DNA from: Pseudarthrobacter sulfonivorans
GTDB lineage: Bacteria; Actinomycetota; Actinomycetes; Actinomycetales; Micrococcaceae
Assembly (NCBI RefSeq): GCF_014712225.1
Contig: NZ_JACXBW010000003.1
Location: 367,640 to 431,639, forward strand
Length of the DNA stretch: 64,000 bases
Reading direction: 5' to 3'
Shown here: positions 24,592 through 33,466 of the stretch, piece after piece
Layout: each line of letters opens with the position of its first letter
Position numbering within the stretch: position 1 is the stretch's first letter
The notes under the pieces: generated by a model
Database searches by the model: none
The model's input: only the letters and a program-made list of their open reading frames with translations
What the model was told of the DNA's origin: nothing
Position numbers and translations under genes: made by a program

Positions 24592-25514
24592 GAAACTTCT
24601 CCCACCCAGGCCAGTTCGTCCGCCTGATTGAAGTACTTACGGGAAATGGCGTCCGAGGCCTGGGCCACGGCCTTCTGCACGCGTTCCATGTGCTCGGGCA
24701 GCTCGGACATCAGATCGTCCGTGCGGTGGAACTCGAGGAAGGTGCGGGCCTGGCCCACGATCCGGCGGGCATCATTGATGAAGCCGACGCGCTGCGCGGA
24801 CGGATCCAGCTTGGCGAGGCACTCATCAGCGTCACGCAGGGCGTAAACGATCGAGCGCGGAAACAGCCGGTCCAACAACAGGAATTCTGCGGCATGCTGG
24901 TCACCGAATGCTGCCCGCCGGGTGCGGAGGAAGGACTCATAAGCTCCGGCGCACCGCAGCATGTTAACCCAGGACATGCCTGCGGACAGGACATCACGGG
25001 TGGAGAGCATGCGGGCCGTCATGTCCGCCCGTTCCAGTGAACGGCCGAGCACCAGGAACAGCCAGCTTTCGTCATGGCTCACGGTGGTGTCAGCCAGACC
25101 ACTGACCATGGCGGTGCGTTCAAGGGTCCAGTTGCAGAACCGGTACGTCCCCACCACGTCCTTGCGGTGCTGGCTCAGCCCGTAGTACGTGGTGTTCAGG
25201 CTCTCCCACAGTCCCGAGGACACGGTCTCGCGGGCACGCCGCGCGTTCTCACGGGCGGCGCCAAGGGACCCCGCGATGGACGTGGCGCTGGTTTTGTCAT
25301 AGGCCAGGGCGTGCAGCAGTTCGGGCAGGCCGAAATCTTCGCTCTGCGGCCTCGCACCCATCACCGCGAGCAGTTCCTGCGCAACGCGGCGGCGCTCGTC
25401 CATGGGCAGGTGGTTGAGGCGCTCCAGGTGGACGTCCAGGATGCGCGCAGTACCGTCGGCGCGCTCCACATAGCGGCCGATCCAAAATAGGGACTCAGCA
25501 ATACGGCTAAGCAT
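24588..25514 (-). CDS. Alpha-E domain-containing protein
   Basis: This 308-residue all-helical protein belongs to the alpha-E family. It is recognised by MLSRIAESLFWIGRYVERAD, LLHALAYDKTSATSIAGSLG, ARENARRARETVSSGLWESL, and the repeated glutamate-bearing helices DESWLFLVLGRSLERADMTA. The family is nearly always beside a circularly permuted ATP-grasp and a transglutaminase, as here. Its biochemical role is not known; it may be a scaffold or inhibitor in the predicted peptide-forming system. AGGAGG precedes the ATG at 25514. Confidence 0.93.
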   Translation of the reverse strand: MLSRIAESLFWIGRYVERADGTARILDVHLERLNHLPMDERRRVAQELLAVMGARPQSEDFGLPELLHALAYDKTSATSIAGSLGAARENARRARETVSSGLWESLNTTYYGLSQHRKDVVGTYRFCNWTLERTAMVSGLADTTVSHDESWLFLVLGRSLERADMTARMLSTRDVLSAGMSWVNMLRCAGAYESFLRTRRAAFGDQHAAEFLLLDRLFPRSIVYALRDADECLAKLDPSAQRVGFINDARRIVGQARTFLEFHRTDDLMSELPEHMERVQKAVAQASDAISRKYFNQADELAWVGEVS

Positions 25515-25589
25515 TCGCGGTGACCTCCTGTGCGTCCGAAATCTGTGGGGATGAACCCGTTGCTGTTACTGCCGGTGCCAGGACGGGGC

Positions 25590-27146
25590 TCACTGCTGCT
25601 GCTCCGGCTGGCGGTCCCGCCAGTTGCTTTCAACCGGCCAGACGGACACCCGCTCGCGGATGGAAATCGTGGGCCGCGGAACCGTCTCCACCGGCACCTG
25701 CGGCGAACCGGCCAGCACCCATGTGTCCTTGGACCCGCCGCCCTGGCTGGAATTCACAATCAGTGAGCCTTCCTTCAGCGCGACGCGGGTCAGGCCGCCT
25801 GGCAGCACCCAGACGTCGTCGCCGTCGTTCACTGCGAAGGGGCGAAGGTCCACATGGCGGGGCCCGAACTTGTCCCCGCCCAGGGTGGGCACCGTGGACA
25901 GCTGAAGGACAGGCTGGGCGATCCAGCCGCGGGGGTCGGCAACGACCCGCTGACGGAGGGCCTCCAGCTCGTCGTTGGAGGCGTCCGGGCCGATCACCAG
26001 GCCCTTGCCGCCGGAGCCGTCCACCGGCTTAACCACGAGCTCGGCCAGGTTGTCCAGGACGTACTCCCGGGCTTCCTTTTCCTCGAGCCGGAAGGTATCC
26101 ACGTTGGCGATGACGGGTTCCTCGCTGAGGTAGTAGCGGATGAGGTCCGGAACATAGCTGTACACAAGCTTGTCATCGGCCACGCCGTTGCCCACGGCGT
26201 TGGCGATGGTCACACCGCCGGCGCGGGCAGCGTTGACCAGGCCGGGGCAGCCGAGCATGGAGTCCGAACGGAACTGCAGGGGGTCCAGGAATTCGTCGTC
26301 GATCCGCTTATAGATCACGTCAACGCGCTGCTCGCCGGCCGTGGTGCGCATGTAGACGCGGTTGCCGCGGCAGATGAGGTCCCGGCCCTCCACGAGCTCC
26401 ACACCCATCAGCCCTGCCAGCAGGGTGTGTTCAAAGTAGGCGCTGTTGAAGACACCGGGGGTCAGGACCACCACCGTGGGATCGTCGACGCCGGCCGGCG
26501 CCGTTTTGCGCAGGGCCGACAGCAGCCGCCGCGGGTACTCCTCCACCGGCCGGATGAGCTGCTGGCCGAAGGCTTCAGGCAGGCCCTTGGCCATGGCGCG
26601 CCGGTTCTCCAGGACATAGCTGACGCCCGAGGGCACCCGCACGTTGTCCTCCAGGACACGGAACGTCCCTGCGGCGTCACGGACCACGTCGATGCCGGAA
26701 ATGTGCACCCGGACCCCGCCGGCAGGCTCGAAGCCGTGCACCTGGCGGTGGAAGTGGGCGCTGGTGGTGACGAGCTGGCGCGGGATGACGCCGTCGGCCA
26801 CGACGTTCATTTTGTCGTAGACGTCGTTGAGGAAGGCTTCCAGGGCCCGCACGCGCTGCGCCACACCCTTTTCCAGCACGGTCCATTCATCGGCGGGGAT
26901 AACGCGCGGGACAATGTCGAGCGGGAACGGCCGCTCCTCCCCCGCAAAGTCAAAGGTCACACCACGGTCCAGGAACGTGCGCGCCATCGAGTCCGCCCGC
27001 GCGCTGACATCGGCGAGGGAAAGCTTGCGGAGCGCGTCCGCCACCTCCGCGTATGACTCGCGGGCTTCCTGGCCGGGGGCGAACATCTCGTCGTAGGCGC
27101 CGGTCCGCCCGGCGGCCTCGGAGTAATCCTGGAATAGGTCTGACAT
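25590..27146 (-). CDS. Circularly permuted type 2 ATP-grasp protein
   Basis: This 518-residue protein belongs to the circularly permuted ATP-grasp group, predicted to form amide or peptide bonds using ATP. Visible conserved stretches are FPLDIVPRVIPADEWTVLEK, FLNDVYDKMNVVADGVIP, GFEPAGGVRVHISGIDVVRD, FRVLEDNVRVPSGVSYVLEN, VELVEGRDLICRGNRVYMRT, VVKPVDGSGGKGLVIGP (phosphate loop), and RHVDLRPFAVNDGDDVWVLP. ATG 27146 (MSDLFQDYSEAAGRTGAYDE) matches the family start; an ATG at 27182 would add 12 residues. It is first in a three-gene operon, with a 75-nt gap before the alpha-E gene. Confidence 0.92.
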   Translation of the reverse strand: MSDLFQDYSEAAGRTGAYDEMFAPGQEARESYAEVADALRKLSLADVSARADSMARTFLDRGVTFDFAGEERPFPLDIVPRVIPADEWTVLEKGVAQRVRALEAFLNDVYDKMNVVADGVIPRQLVTTSAHFHRQVHGFEPAGGVRVHISGIDVVRDAAGTFRVLEDNVRVPSGVSYVLENRRAMAKGLPEAFGQQLIRPVEEYPRRLLSALRKTAPAGVDDPTVVVLTPGVFNSAYFEHTLLAGLMGVELVEGRDLICRGNRVYMRTTAGEQRVDVIYKRIDDEFLDPLQFRSDSMLGCPGLVNAARAGGVTIANAVGNGVADDKLVYSYVPDLIRYYLSEEPVIANVDTFRLEEKEAREYVLDNLAELVVKPVDGSGGKGLVIGPDASNDELEALRQRVVADPRGWIAQPVLQLSTVPTLGGDKFGPRHVDLRPFAVNDGDDVWVLPGGLTRVALKEGSLIVNSSQGGGSKDTWVLAGSPQVPVETVPRPTISIRERVSVWPVESNWRDRQPEQQQ

Positions 27147-27259
27147 GTCCTTTAGCCAACCATCTTTTTGTTTCGAATTCATTACCGCCATCCATTGTGG
27201 CGTGTTGCGCCGCCGCCGCCGGTTCGTTGAATACGCGCGACATCCGGCAAGGTAGGTGA

Positions 27260-28333
27260 GTGCCAGAGAAGACTAACAAAGGGAGCTCCGCAAGCGGAGG
27301 GGACGGTGGCCGCCGGGGAGGACCCCGCGGCTGGCTGCCGCGGGATGCTGACAGGCTCTTTCCGGGCCTCCTGACGGCGGCCGTCGCCCTGGCTGGTGCC
27401 TTTGCGGTGCATGCCATAGTGCCCGCGCTGCCCGCCATGACGGTTGCCGTGGCGCTGGGGCTGCTCGCTGCGAACCTGCCCGGCACGGCAGTGTGGATCG
27501 CGGGCCGGGCAAGGCCGGGCCTGGACTTCGCCGGCAAGCACCTGATGAGGGGCGGGATCATCCTGCTCGGCCTCAAGGTCAGCATCATGGACATCCTGGG
27601 CCTGGGCTGGCTGGCCATGGTCCTGATAACCGGTGTGGTGCTGCTGGGGTTCGGCGGCACCTACTTCCTGGTGCGGCTCTTCCGGCTGCCCCGTGAGACC
27701 GCACTGCTGGTGGCCACCGGCTTTTCGATCTGCGGCGCATCCGCCATCGGCGCCATGGCAGCGGTGCGCCGCATCCGGCATGTGGACACCGTCCTGCCCG
27801 TGGCGTTGGTGACCCTGTGCGGCACCCTGGCCATCGGCCTGCTGCCGCTGTTGATGCACCCCCTGCAACTGAGCCCCCTGGCTTTCGGGGCCTGGACCGG
27901 CGCGTCCGTGCACGACGTCGGCCAGGTGGTGGCCACGGCACAGACCGCGGGCACAGCGGCCCTGGGGATCGCCGTCGTCGTCAAACTTACGCGCGTACTG
28001 CTGCTGGCACCGGTGGTGGCGGTGGCGGGCCTGCACCACCGCGCCAGTACGGCCGCCGGACAGCACGCCCTGCCCCCAGTGATCCCCCTGTTCGTGATCG
28101 GGTTCGTGGCCATGGTGGCGCTCCGGTCCACGGGGTGGCTGCCTGGCGGAGTGCTCGACGCCGGCGCCGGGCTCCAGGACGTCCTGCTGGGAGCGGCGCT
28201 GTTCGGACTTGGCTCCGCAGTCCGGATCCGCACCCTCCTGCATACCGGAGCCAGGGCGCTGCTCGCGGCGCTTGCGGCGTGGCTCCTGATCGCCCTGTTG
28301 GGCCTGGCAGCAGCGCTGCTGATCACCGCCTAG
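27260..28333 (+). CDS. YeiH-family putative sulfate exporter
   Basis: This 357-residue membrane protein has about ten hydrophobic helices after a Gly/Arg-rich N-terminus. Family marks are PGLDFAGKHLMRGGIILLGL, VATGFSICGASAIGAMAAV (the conserved SICG motif), and FGAWTGASVHDVGQVVATA. These identify the UPF0324/YeiH family, annotated as putative sulfate exporters; transport substrate is not proven. The GTG at 27260 is preceded by AAGGTAGG. It is divergent from the ATP-grasp operon across a 67-113 nt gap. Confidence 0.9.
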   Translation: MPEKTNKGSSASGGDGGRRGGPRGWLPRDADRLFPGLLTAAVALAGAFAVHAIVPALPAMTVAVALGLLAANLPGTAVWIAGRARPGLDFAGKHLMRGGIILLGLKVSIMDILGLGWLAMVLITGVVLLGFGGTYFLVRLFRLPRETALLVATGFSICGASAIGAMAAVRRIRHVDTVLPVALVTLCGTLAIGLLPLLMHPLQLSPLAFGAWTGASVHDVGQVVATAQTAGTAALGIAVVVKLTRVLLLAPVVAVAGLHHRASTAAGQHALPPVIPLFVIGFVAMVALRSTGWLPGGVLDAGAGLQDVLLGAALFGLGSAVRIRTLLHTGARALLAALAAWLLIALLGLAAALLITA

Positions 28334-28375
28334 CCGCCGGCCCGGCGTCGTGATTCCCGGTGCTGTCCCCCGTGA

Positions 28376-28382
28376 TTAGATA
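28376..28382 (+). promoter_or_regulatory. Leaderless-type promoter -10 before pepN
   Basis: TTAGATA ends 5 nt before the GTG at 28388, and no Shine-Dalgarno sequence is present. Confidence 0.4.
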
Positions 28383-28387
28383 GCTGG

Positions 28388-31018
28388 GTGTCACATGAGA
28401 ATCTGCAGCGCAATGAAGCCGCGACCCGTTCAGCCCTGATCACCACGCACAGCTACGACGTCTCCCTGGACGTGCGGCAAGCCGCGGATCCGGATGTGCC
28501 GACGTACCTCAGCCGCAGTGTCATCAATTTCTCCGCCGCGGAGCCAGGGCAGGGGCTGCCGGCCTCAACATTCCTGGACTTCATCTCCGGCGAGGTCCAC
28601 AGCGTGATCCTCAACGGGAACGCGCTGCCGGTGGCGGACATTCTGGACGGTGCCCGCATCCGGCTGGACAACCTCCAGGCAGAGAACCAGGTGACGGTCA
28701 CCGGGACAGCCCTGTACAGCCGGACAGGCGAAGGCATGCACCGTTTTGTGGATCCCGCGGACGGCCAGTGCTACCTCTACACGCAATACGAACCTGCCGA
28801 TGCGCGGCGCGTGTTCGCCAACTTCGAGCAGCCGGACCTCAAGGCGGAGTTCACCTTCCACGTGATGGCCCCGTCAGGCTGGGTAGTCGCCTCCAACGGA
28901 GTGGAAACTGCCCGCACCCGGCTGACCGGCGATCCGGACACCAGCCGCTGGGACTTCGCCACCACCAAGCCGATGTCCACGTACATCACCACCGTCCTCG
29001 CCGGCCCCTACTTCAAGGCCGAGGACCACTGGAGCGCAACGCTCGATGACGGCACCCGGCTGGAGGTGCCGCTGGCCCTTTACTGCCGCGCGTCCATGGC
29101 CAAATCCTTCGACACTTCAGAGCTGTTCGGCCTCACCAAAAGCGGGCTGGACTTCTTCAACAACCTTTTCGGCTTCCCCTACCCATGGGGCAAATACGAC
29201 CAGGCTTTTGTGCCCGAATACAACCTTGGCGCCATGGAAAACCCCGGCCTGGTCACCTTCACCGAAAACTACGTTTTCACCTCCCGGGCCACGGATGCCC
29301 AGTACCAGGCGCGCGCCAACACGCTGATGCACGAAATGGCGCACATGTGGTTCGGGGACCTCGTCACCATGCAGTGGTGGGATGACCTCTGGCTCAAGGA
29401 ATCGTTCGCCGACTACATGGGCACCCTCGGTGTGGACCGGGCGACGGGCTGGAAGACCGCGTGGGTGAACTTCGCGAACAAGCGCAAGTCCTGGGCGTAC
29501 GTGCAGGACCAGCTGCCCACTACCCACCCCATCGTTGCCGACATCCCGGACCTCGAGGCCGCGAAACAGAACTTCGACGGCATCACGTACGCCAAGGGCG
29601 CGTCGGTGCTCAAGCAGCTCGTGGCGTATGTCGGGTTCGATGCGTTCATCGCCGGCTCACGGCAATACTTCCGCGACCACGCGTACGGAAACACCACCCT
29701 GGCCGACCTCCTGTCCGCCCTGAGCGCCGCTTCCGGCCGGGACCTGGCGGGCTGGGCAGCGCAATGGCTGCAGACGTCCGGCATCCCGACGCTCTCCCTG
29801 GACATAACAGCCGACGACGGCGTCCTCAGCAGTGCGGCAATCGTCCAGGACGCGCTGGACCCCGTCACCGGACGGGAAGAGCTGCGCCCGCACCGGCTCC
29901 GTGTGGGCCTCTACAACTTCGACGACGGCGGTGCCCTGGTCCGGACGGGCAGTGTTGAAACTGACGCGGCAGGCCGCCGGACCGAGGTTCCCGACCTGAT
30001 CGGCCAGCGTGTGCCCGCGCTGCTGCTGCTCAACGACGACGATCTGACTTATGCCAAGGTCCGGCTCGACCCGGTTTCGGAAGCCACGGTCCTGGCATCC
30101 CTGGGCCGGATCACCGATCCCATGGCCCGGGCCCTGTGCTGGACCGCACTGTGGAACTCTGCCCGCGACGCGGAAAGCCCCGCCACCCGTTACGTGCACG
30201 CGGTCGCTGCTTTCGGACCGTCCGAAACCGGCATCGGCGTGCTGCTGAACATCCTCGACAACGCCGGGACCGCCGTCGAACACTACACCCCGGCGGCTGA
30301 ACGCGAGGGCGTGCGCAGGGACTTCCTGACGGCCGCTGCCGGCGAGCTGGAGCGGGCCGCCCCGGGCTCGGACCATCAGCTGGGATGGGCCAGGACGGTA
30401 GCTGCCGTCAGCCGGCGCGACAACGCCCTCCTACCCCGCCTCAGAGGCCTCCTGGAGGGCACGGTCCAGGTGGAGGGCCTCGCGGTGGACGCAGAGCTGC
30501 GCTGGAACATCTGGCGTGCCCTGGCCGCCCACGGACAGGCCACGGCCGGGGAACTGGACGCCGAGCTGGCGCGGGACACCACAGCTTCAGGCCGGGCGGG
30601 CCGCGCCACCGCACTGGCCGCACGGCCGGATGCGGACGTCAAGGCGGCTGCCTGGAAAGCCGCCGTGCACGGGACGGAGTTGTCCAACCAACTCCTGGAC
30701 GCCACCATCACCGGATTCACCACTGCGCCCCCAGCACTCCTGGCACCCTATGTGGAGCCGTATTTCGATTGCCTTCGCGACGTCTGGGAGAACCGGAGCA
30801 TCGAAATCGCCACCCGCATTGTGCGGGGCCTGTATCCGTCGGCGCAGGACCTGCCGGCCGGAACCCTGCCGGAGCAGCACCCCGTGGTGGAGCGCACTGA
30901 CACCTGGCTGGCGGCCAACGCCGATGCGCCCCGTGCCTTGCGCCGGATCATCGTGGAAGAGCGAAGCCACCTGCTGCGGGCCCTCACCGCACAGGCTACT
31001 CCATCCATTGCTCCGTAA
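28388..31018 (+). CDS. pepN: Aminopeptidase N (M1 family)
   Basis: This 876-residue zinc aminopeptidase removes N-terminal residues from peptides in the cytosol. The N-terminal beta domain contains CYLYTQYEPADARRVFANFE. The exopeptidase motif GAMEN is near residue 281. The zinc motif HEMAHMWFGDLVTM begins near 314, with the third ligand in WLKESFADYMG. The C-terminal helical ERAP1-like domain follows. The start is a GTG with a -10 element directly upstream. The last five codons (PSIAP) and the stop lie inside a 63-nt palindromic repeat, so the extreme C-terminus is repeat-derived. Confidence 0.95.
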   Translation: MSHENLQRNEAATRSALITTHSYDVSLDVRQAADPDVPTYLSRSVINFSAAEPGQGLPASTFLDFISGEVHSVILNGNALPVADILDGARIRLDNLQAENQVTVTGTALYSRTGEGMHRFVDPADGQCYLYTQYEPADARRVFANFEQPDLKAEFTFHVMAPSGWVVASNGVETARTRLTGDPDTSRWDFATTKPMSTYITTVLAGPYFKAEDHWSATLDDGTRLEVPLALYCRASMAKSFDTSELFGLTKSGLDFFNNLFGFPYPWGKYDQAFVPEYNLGAMENPGLVTFTENYVFTSRATDAQYQARANTLMHEMAHMWFGDLVTMQWWDDLWLKESFADYMGTLGVDRATGWKTAWVNFANKRKSWAYVQDQLPTTHPIVADIPDLEAAKQNFDGITYAKGASVLKQLVAYVGFDAFIAGSRQYFRDHAYGNTTLADLLSALSAASGRDLAGWAAQWLQTSGIPTLSLDITADDGVLSSAAIVQDALDPVTGREELRPHRLRVGLYNFDDGGALVRTGSVETDAAGRRTEVPDLIGQRVPALLLLNDDDLTYAKVRLDPVSEATVLASLGRITDPMARALCWTALWNSARDAESPATRYVHAVAAFGPSETGIGVLLNILDNAGTAVEHYTPAAEREGVRRDFLTAAAGELERAAPGSDHQLGWARTVAAVSRRDNALLPRLRGLLEGTVQVEGLAVDAELRWNIWRALAAHGQATAGELDAELARDTTASGRAGRATALAARPDADVKAAAWKAAVHGTELSNQLLDATITGFTTAPPALLAPYVEPYFDCLRDVWENRSIEIATRIVRGLYPSAQDLPAGTLPEQHPVVERTDTWLAANADAPRALRRIIVEERSHLLRALTAQATPSIAP

Positions 31019-31063
31019 GCGCCGTTTTGAGCGGCCAAAAGGACCGTTACACAGCAATCGATG
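31001..31063. repeat. 63-nt palindromic element, copy A
   Basis: It runs from CCATCCATTGCTCCGTAAGC to CAGCAATCGATG. It has the same length and about 51 of 63 identical bases as copy B at 48801-48863. The two arms are imperfect inverted repeats of about 22 nt around a CAAAAGG-containing centre. It overlaps the end of pepN and lies between convergent genes. Confidence 0.8.
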
Positions 31064-31068
31064 AGTGC

Positions 31069-32160
31069 TTAGAGGACGCGGTGCAGCCACTCCTCGGTGC
31101 CGAACTTGGTGGCCACCCGGTCGCGGGCGGCGGCCAGTTCGGCACTGGACAGCTCCGACGGAGTGGCTGAGTACCGCTCGCTGAAGACTTCCATCATGGC
31201 CGCGATGATCTCGGTGCGCGCCAAACCGGTCTGCCGCCGCAGCGGGTCCACGCGTTTCTTGGCGCTGCGGGTGCCCTTGTCCGAGAGCTTTTCCTTGCCG
31301 ATGCGCAGGACCTCAACCATTTTGTCGGCGTCGATGTCGTAGCTCATGGTGACGTGGTGCAGCATGCCGCCGTTGGCCAGGCGTTTCTGAGCGGCGCCGC
31401 CGATCTTGCCCTGGTGGGTGGCGATGTCGTTCAGGGGGACATAAAAGGCGGAGATGCCGAGCTTTTCCAGCGCGGCCATCACCCAGGCGTCCAGGAACGC
31501 GTAGGAGTCGGCGAAGCTGATCCCGTCCACGAGCGTCTGGGGCACATAGAGGGAATACGTGATGCAGTTGCCGGCCTCCATAAACATCGCGCCCCCGCCA
31601 CTGATCCGGCGCACCACGCTGATGCCATGGCGGGCGACGCCGTCGGGGTGCAGCTCATTCCGCACCGATTGGAAGCTGCCGATCACCACGGACGGTTCCT
31701 CCCAGTCCCAGAACCGCAGGGTGGGGTTGCGGCGGCCGGCGCCCACCTCTTCGGTCAGGACCTCGTCCAGGGCAACGTTGACCTGGGTGGGCAGCACCGT
31801 GGGTGCGATGACGTCCCAGTGGTGGTCGGACCAGGAGGTTGCCTGTGCCAGGGCACGGCGCACAGTGATGGCCACGGCGTTGGCCGAGAAGCCGAACAGG
31901 ACTGCGTCGGGCGGCAGCGAACCGGTGACTGCAGCGGACAGCTCGACCGCCGTCGCGCTCTCCGGGAGACCGGTGAGGGACCGGTTGATGGCCGGCAGCG
32001 TCTCATCCGGCTCCAGGAAAAAATCGCCGCTGAGGGAGACGTCCGAGAGTTCCCCGTCCACTACGTCGAAGTCCACCACCACAAGTTTGCCGCCGGGAAC
32101 TTTGTACTCGCCGTGGTGGCTGCGGGGACGGTCTTCAGGCGCGGATGGTGTGGCAGTCAT
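31069..32160 (-). CDS. Lipoate-protein ligase A family protein, accessory domain at the N-terminus
   Basis: This 363-residue protein attaches lipoate (or a related acyl group) to E2/GcvH-type lysines. Catalytic-domain marks are VRRISGGGAMFMEAGNCITY (the RRxSGGG motif) and HQGKIGGAAQKR with the adenylate-binding Lys. The first 90 residues (YKVPGGKLVVVDFDVVDGEL, SLSGDFFLEPDET) look like the accessory domain that in E. coli LplA is at the C-terminus, so domain order is permuted. ATG 32160 is preferred (GGAGG at 9-nt spacing); ATG 32169 adds three residues. Whether it transfers lipoate or octanoate is unresolved. Confidence 0.88.
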   Translation of the reverse strand: MTATPSAPEDRPRSHHGEYKVPGGKLVVVDFDVVDGELSDVSLSGDFFLEPDETLPAINRSLTGLPESATAVELSAAVTGSLPPDAVLFGFSANAVAITVRRALAQATSWSDHHWDVIAPTVLPTQVNVALDEVLTEEVGAGRRNPTLRFWDWEEPSVVIGSFQSVRNELHPDGVARHGISVVRRISGGGAMFMEAGNCITYSLYVPQTLVDGISFADSYAFLDAWVMAALEKLGISAFYVPLNDIATHQGKIGGAAQKRLANGGMLHHVTMSYDIDADKMVEVLRIGKEKLSDKGTRSAKKRVDPLRRQTGLARTEIIAAMMEVFSERYSATPSELSSAELAAARDRVATKFGTEEWLHRVL

Positions 32161-32204
32161 GCCCTCCATCCTCCCCCACGCTCCAGGCTCCCGGAAACAA
32201 CAAA

Positions 32205-32228
32205 GCCCGCACCGTTGCCGGTGCGGGC
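32205..32228 (-). terminator. Terminator of rpmE2
   Basis: GCCCGCACC pairs with GGTGCGGGC around a 6-nt loop. On the minus strand it is followed by TTTGTTGTTT. Confidence 0.85.
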
Positions 32229-32254
32229 CTGTAGAGAACCTTGGAGGAAGTGAT

Positions 32255-32512
32255 CTACTTCTTGCCGCCGAAGCCCTTGAAGCGAGCGTTGAAGCGCTCG
32301 ACGCGGCCTGCAGAGTCCATGATGCGCTGCTTGCCCGTGTAGAACGGGTGGGACTCGGAGGAGATTTCGACGTCGATGACCGGGTAGGTGTTTCCGTCTT
32401 CCCACTCGATGGTCTTCTTGGAAGACACGGTGGACTTGGTCAGGAACTTGACGCCGGAAGCCAGGTCGTTGAAAACAACAGCTTCGTACTTCGGGTGTGT
32501 ATCAGACTTCAT
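32255..32512 (-). CDS. rpmE2: 50S ribosomal protein L31 type B
   Basis: This 85-residue ribosomal protein begins [20 protein letters not shown] and ends [12 protein letters not shown]. The type B form lacks the Cys residues that bind zinc in type A L31. [20 protein letters not shown] and [14 protein letters not shown] are family-typical. AAAGG is located about 8 nt before the ATG. The 5' leader contains a small hairpin (32532-32551). In many bacteria the type B paralogue is Zur-regulated, but no convincing Zur box is visible here. Confidence 0.97.
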   Translation of the reverse strand: MKSDTHPKYEAVVFNDLASGVKFLTKSTVSSKKTIEWEDGNTYPVIDVEISSESHPFYTGKQRIMDSAGRVERFNARFKGFGGKK

Positions 32513-32531
32513 AATGGGGCCTTTGTTCGCA

Positions 32532-32551
32532 CAGCTGGATTTTGCCAGCTG
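32532..32551 (-). promoter_or_regulatory. Hairpin in the 5' leader of rpmE2
   Basis: CAGCTGG and CCAGCTG (7-bp perfect stem, 6-nt loop) lie 20-40 nt upstream of the rpmE2 start. It may be part of an autoregulatory ribosomal protein leader, or simply a structured UTR. Confidence 0.4.
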
Positions 32552-32634
32552 CCAGGTATGAATGGGATGGCTGGTGCCCGCATCATTGCCGCGAGGCAGA
32601 AAGAGCAGGACAGCCAGCTATCAATAATAGCGGA

Positions 32635-33459
32635 TCAGCGCCGACCCTGCGAACGCCGCGGCCGGAGCTCCCAGAACGCCACGGCCGAGGCCGCCGCCAC
32701 GTTCAGGGAGTCCACCCCGGCGCGCATGGGGATCTTCACGGCGAGGTCGACGGCGGCGAGCGTCTCGGCGCTCATGCCCGCACCTTCGGTGCCCAGCACC
32801 AGGGCAAGCCGGTCCGGGTTGCGGGCGGCGAGCTGGTCGACGTCGACTGCGTCCCCGGTCAGTTCCAGGGCGGCCACGGTGAAGCCGTGCTGTTTAAGGA
32901 CCGACATGTCCTGCGGCCAGGACTCCAGCCGCGCCCAGGGAACCTGGAACACGGTGCCCATGCTGACGCGGACGCTGCGGCGGTAGAGCGGATCGCCGCA
33001 ACGCGGCGAAATCAGGACGGCGTCGATGTCCAGGGCAGCGGCGGAGCGGAAGATGGCACCGACGTTGGTGTGGTCCACAATGTCTTCCAGGACCGCCACC
33101 CGGCGCGCCCCCGCAAGCAGTTCGTGGAGCGGCGCCGGCGCAGGCCGCTGCATCGCGGCCATGGCTCCGCGGTGCAGGTGGAATCCGGTGATCTCTTCGA
33201 GCAGGGCCACGTTGCCGATGAAGGCGGGTACCTCCGGGTAGGCGGCCAGGACATCCTGCAGGTCCGCCAGCCATTTTTCGGCCAGGAAAAACGACCTCGG
33301 CCGGTGGCCGGCGGCCAGCGCACGGCGCAGCACCCGTGACGATTCGGCGATGTACATGCCCTCCGCCGGCTCGCGGAGCTTACGCAGGTGGACGTCCGTC
33401 AGCTGCGTGTAGTCGGACACACGGGGATCCGCGGCGGATTCAAGAAAGTGGATTGTCAC
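32635..33459 (-). CDS. TrmH/SpoU-family RNA 2'-O-methyltransferase
   Basis: This 274-residue SPOUT methyltransferase has an N-terminal substrate-binding domain (RKLREPAEGMYIAESSRVLR). The C-terminal knot domain carries LEDIVDHTNVGAIFRSAAAL (motif 1), LGTEGAGMSAETL (motif 2) and IPMRAGVDSLNVAAASAVAF (motif 3). It probably methylates rRNA or tRNA ribose; the exact target cannot be assigned. The next gene on the strand begins a few nt downstream, which suggests co-transcription with the TauE-like gene. Confidence 0.92.
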   Translation of the reverse strand: MTIHFLESAADPRVSDYTQLTDVHLRKLREPAEGMYIAESSRVLRRALAAGHRPRSFFLAEKWLADLQDVLAAYPEVPAFIGNVALLEEITGFHLHRGAMAAMQRPAPAPLHELLAGARRVAVLEDIVDHTNVGAIFRSAAALDIDAVLISPRCGDPLYRRSVRVSMGTVFQVPWARLESWPQDMSVLKQHGFTVAALELTGDAVDVDQLAARNPDRLALVLGTEGAGMSAETLAAVDLAVKIPMRAGVDSLNVAAASAVAFWELRPRRSQGRR

Positions 33460-33466
33460 CGGCTGA

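Noticed and set aside
32513..32634. Zur box upstream of rpmE2
   Set aside because: TATTATTGATA near 32625 is suggestive but lacks the symmetric second half.
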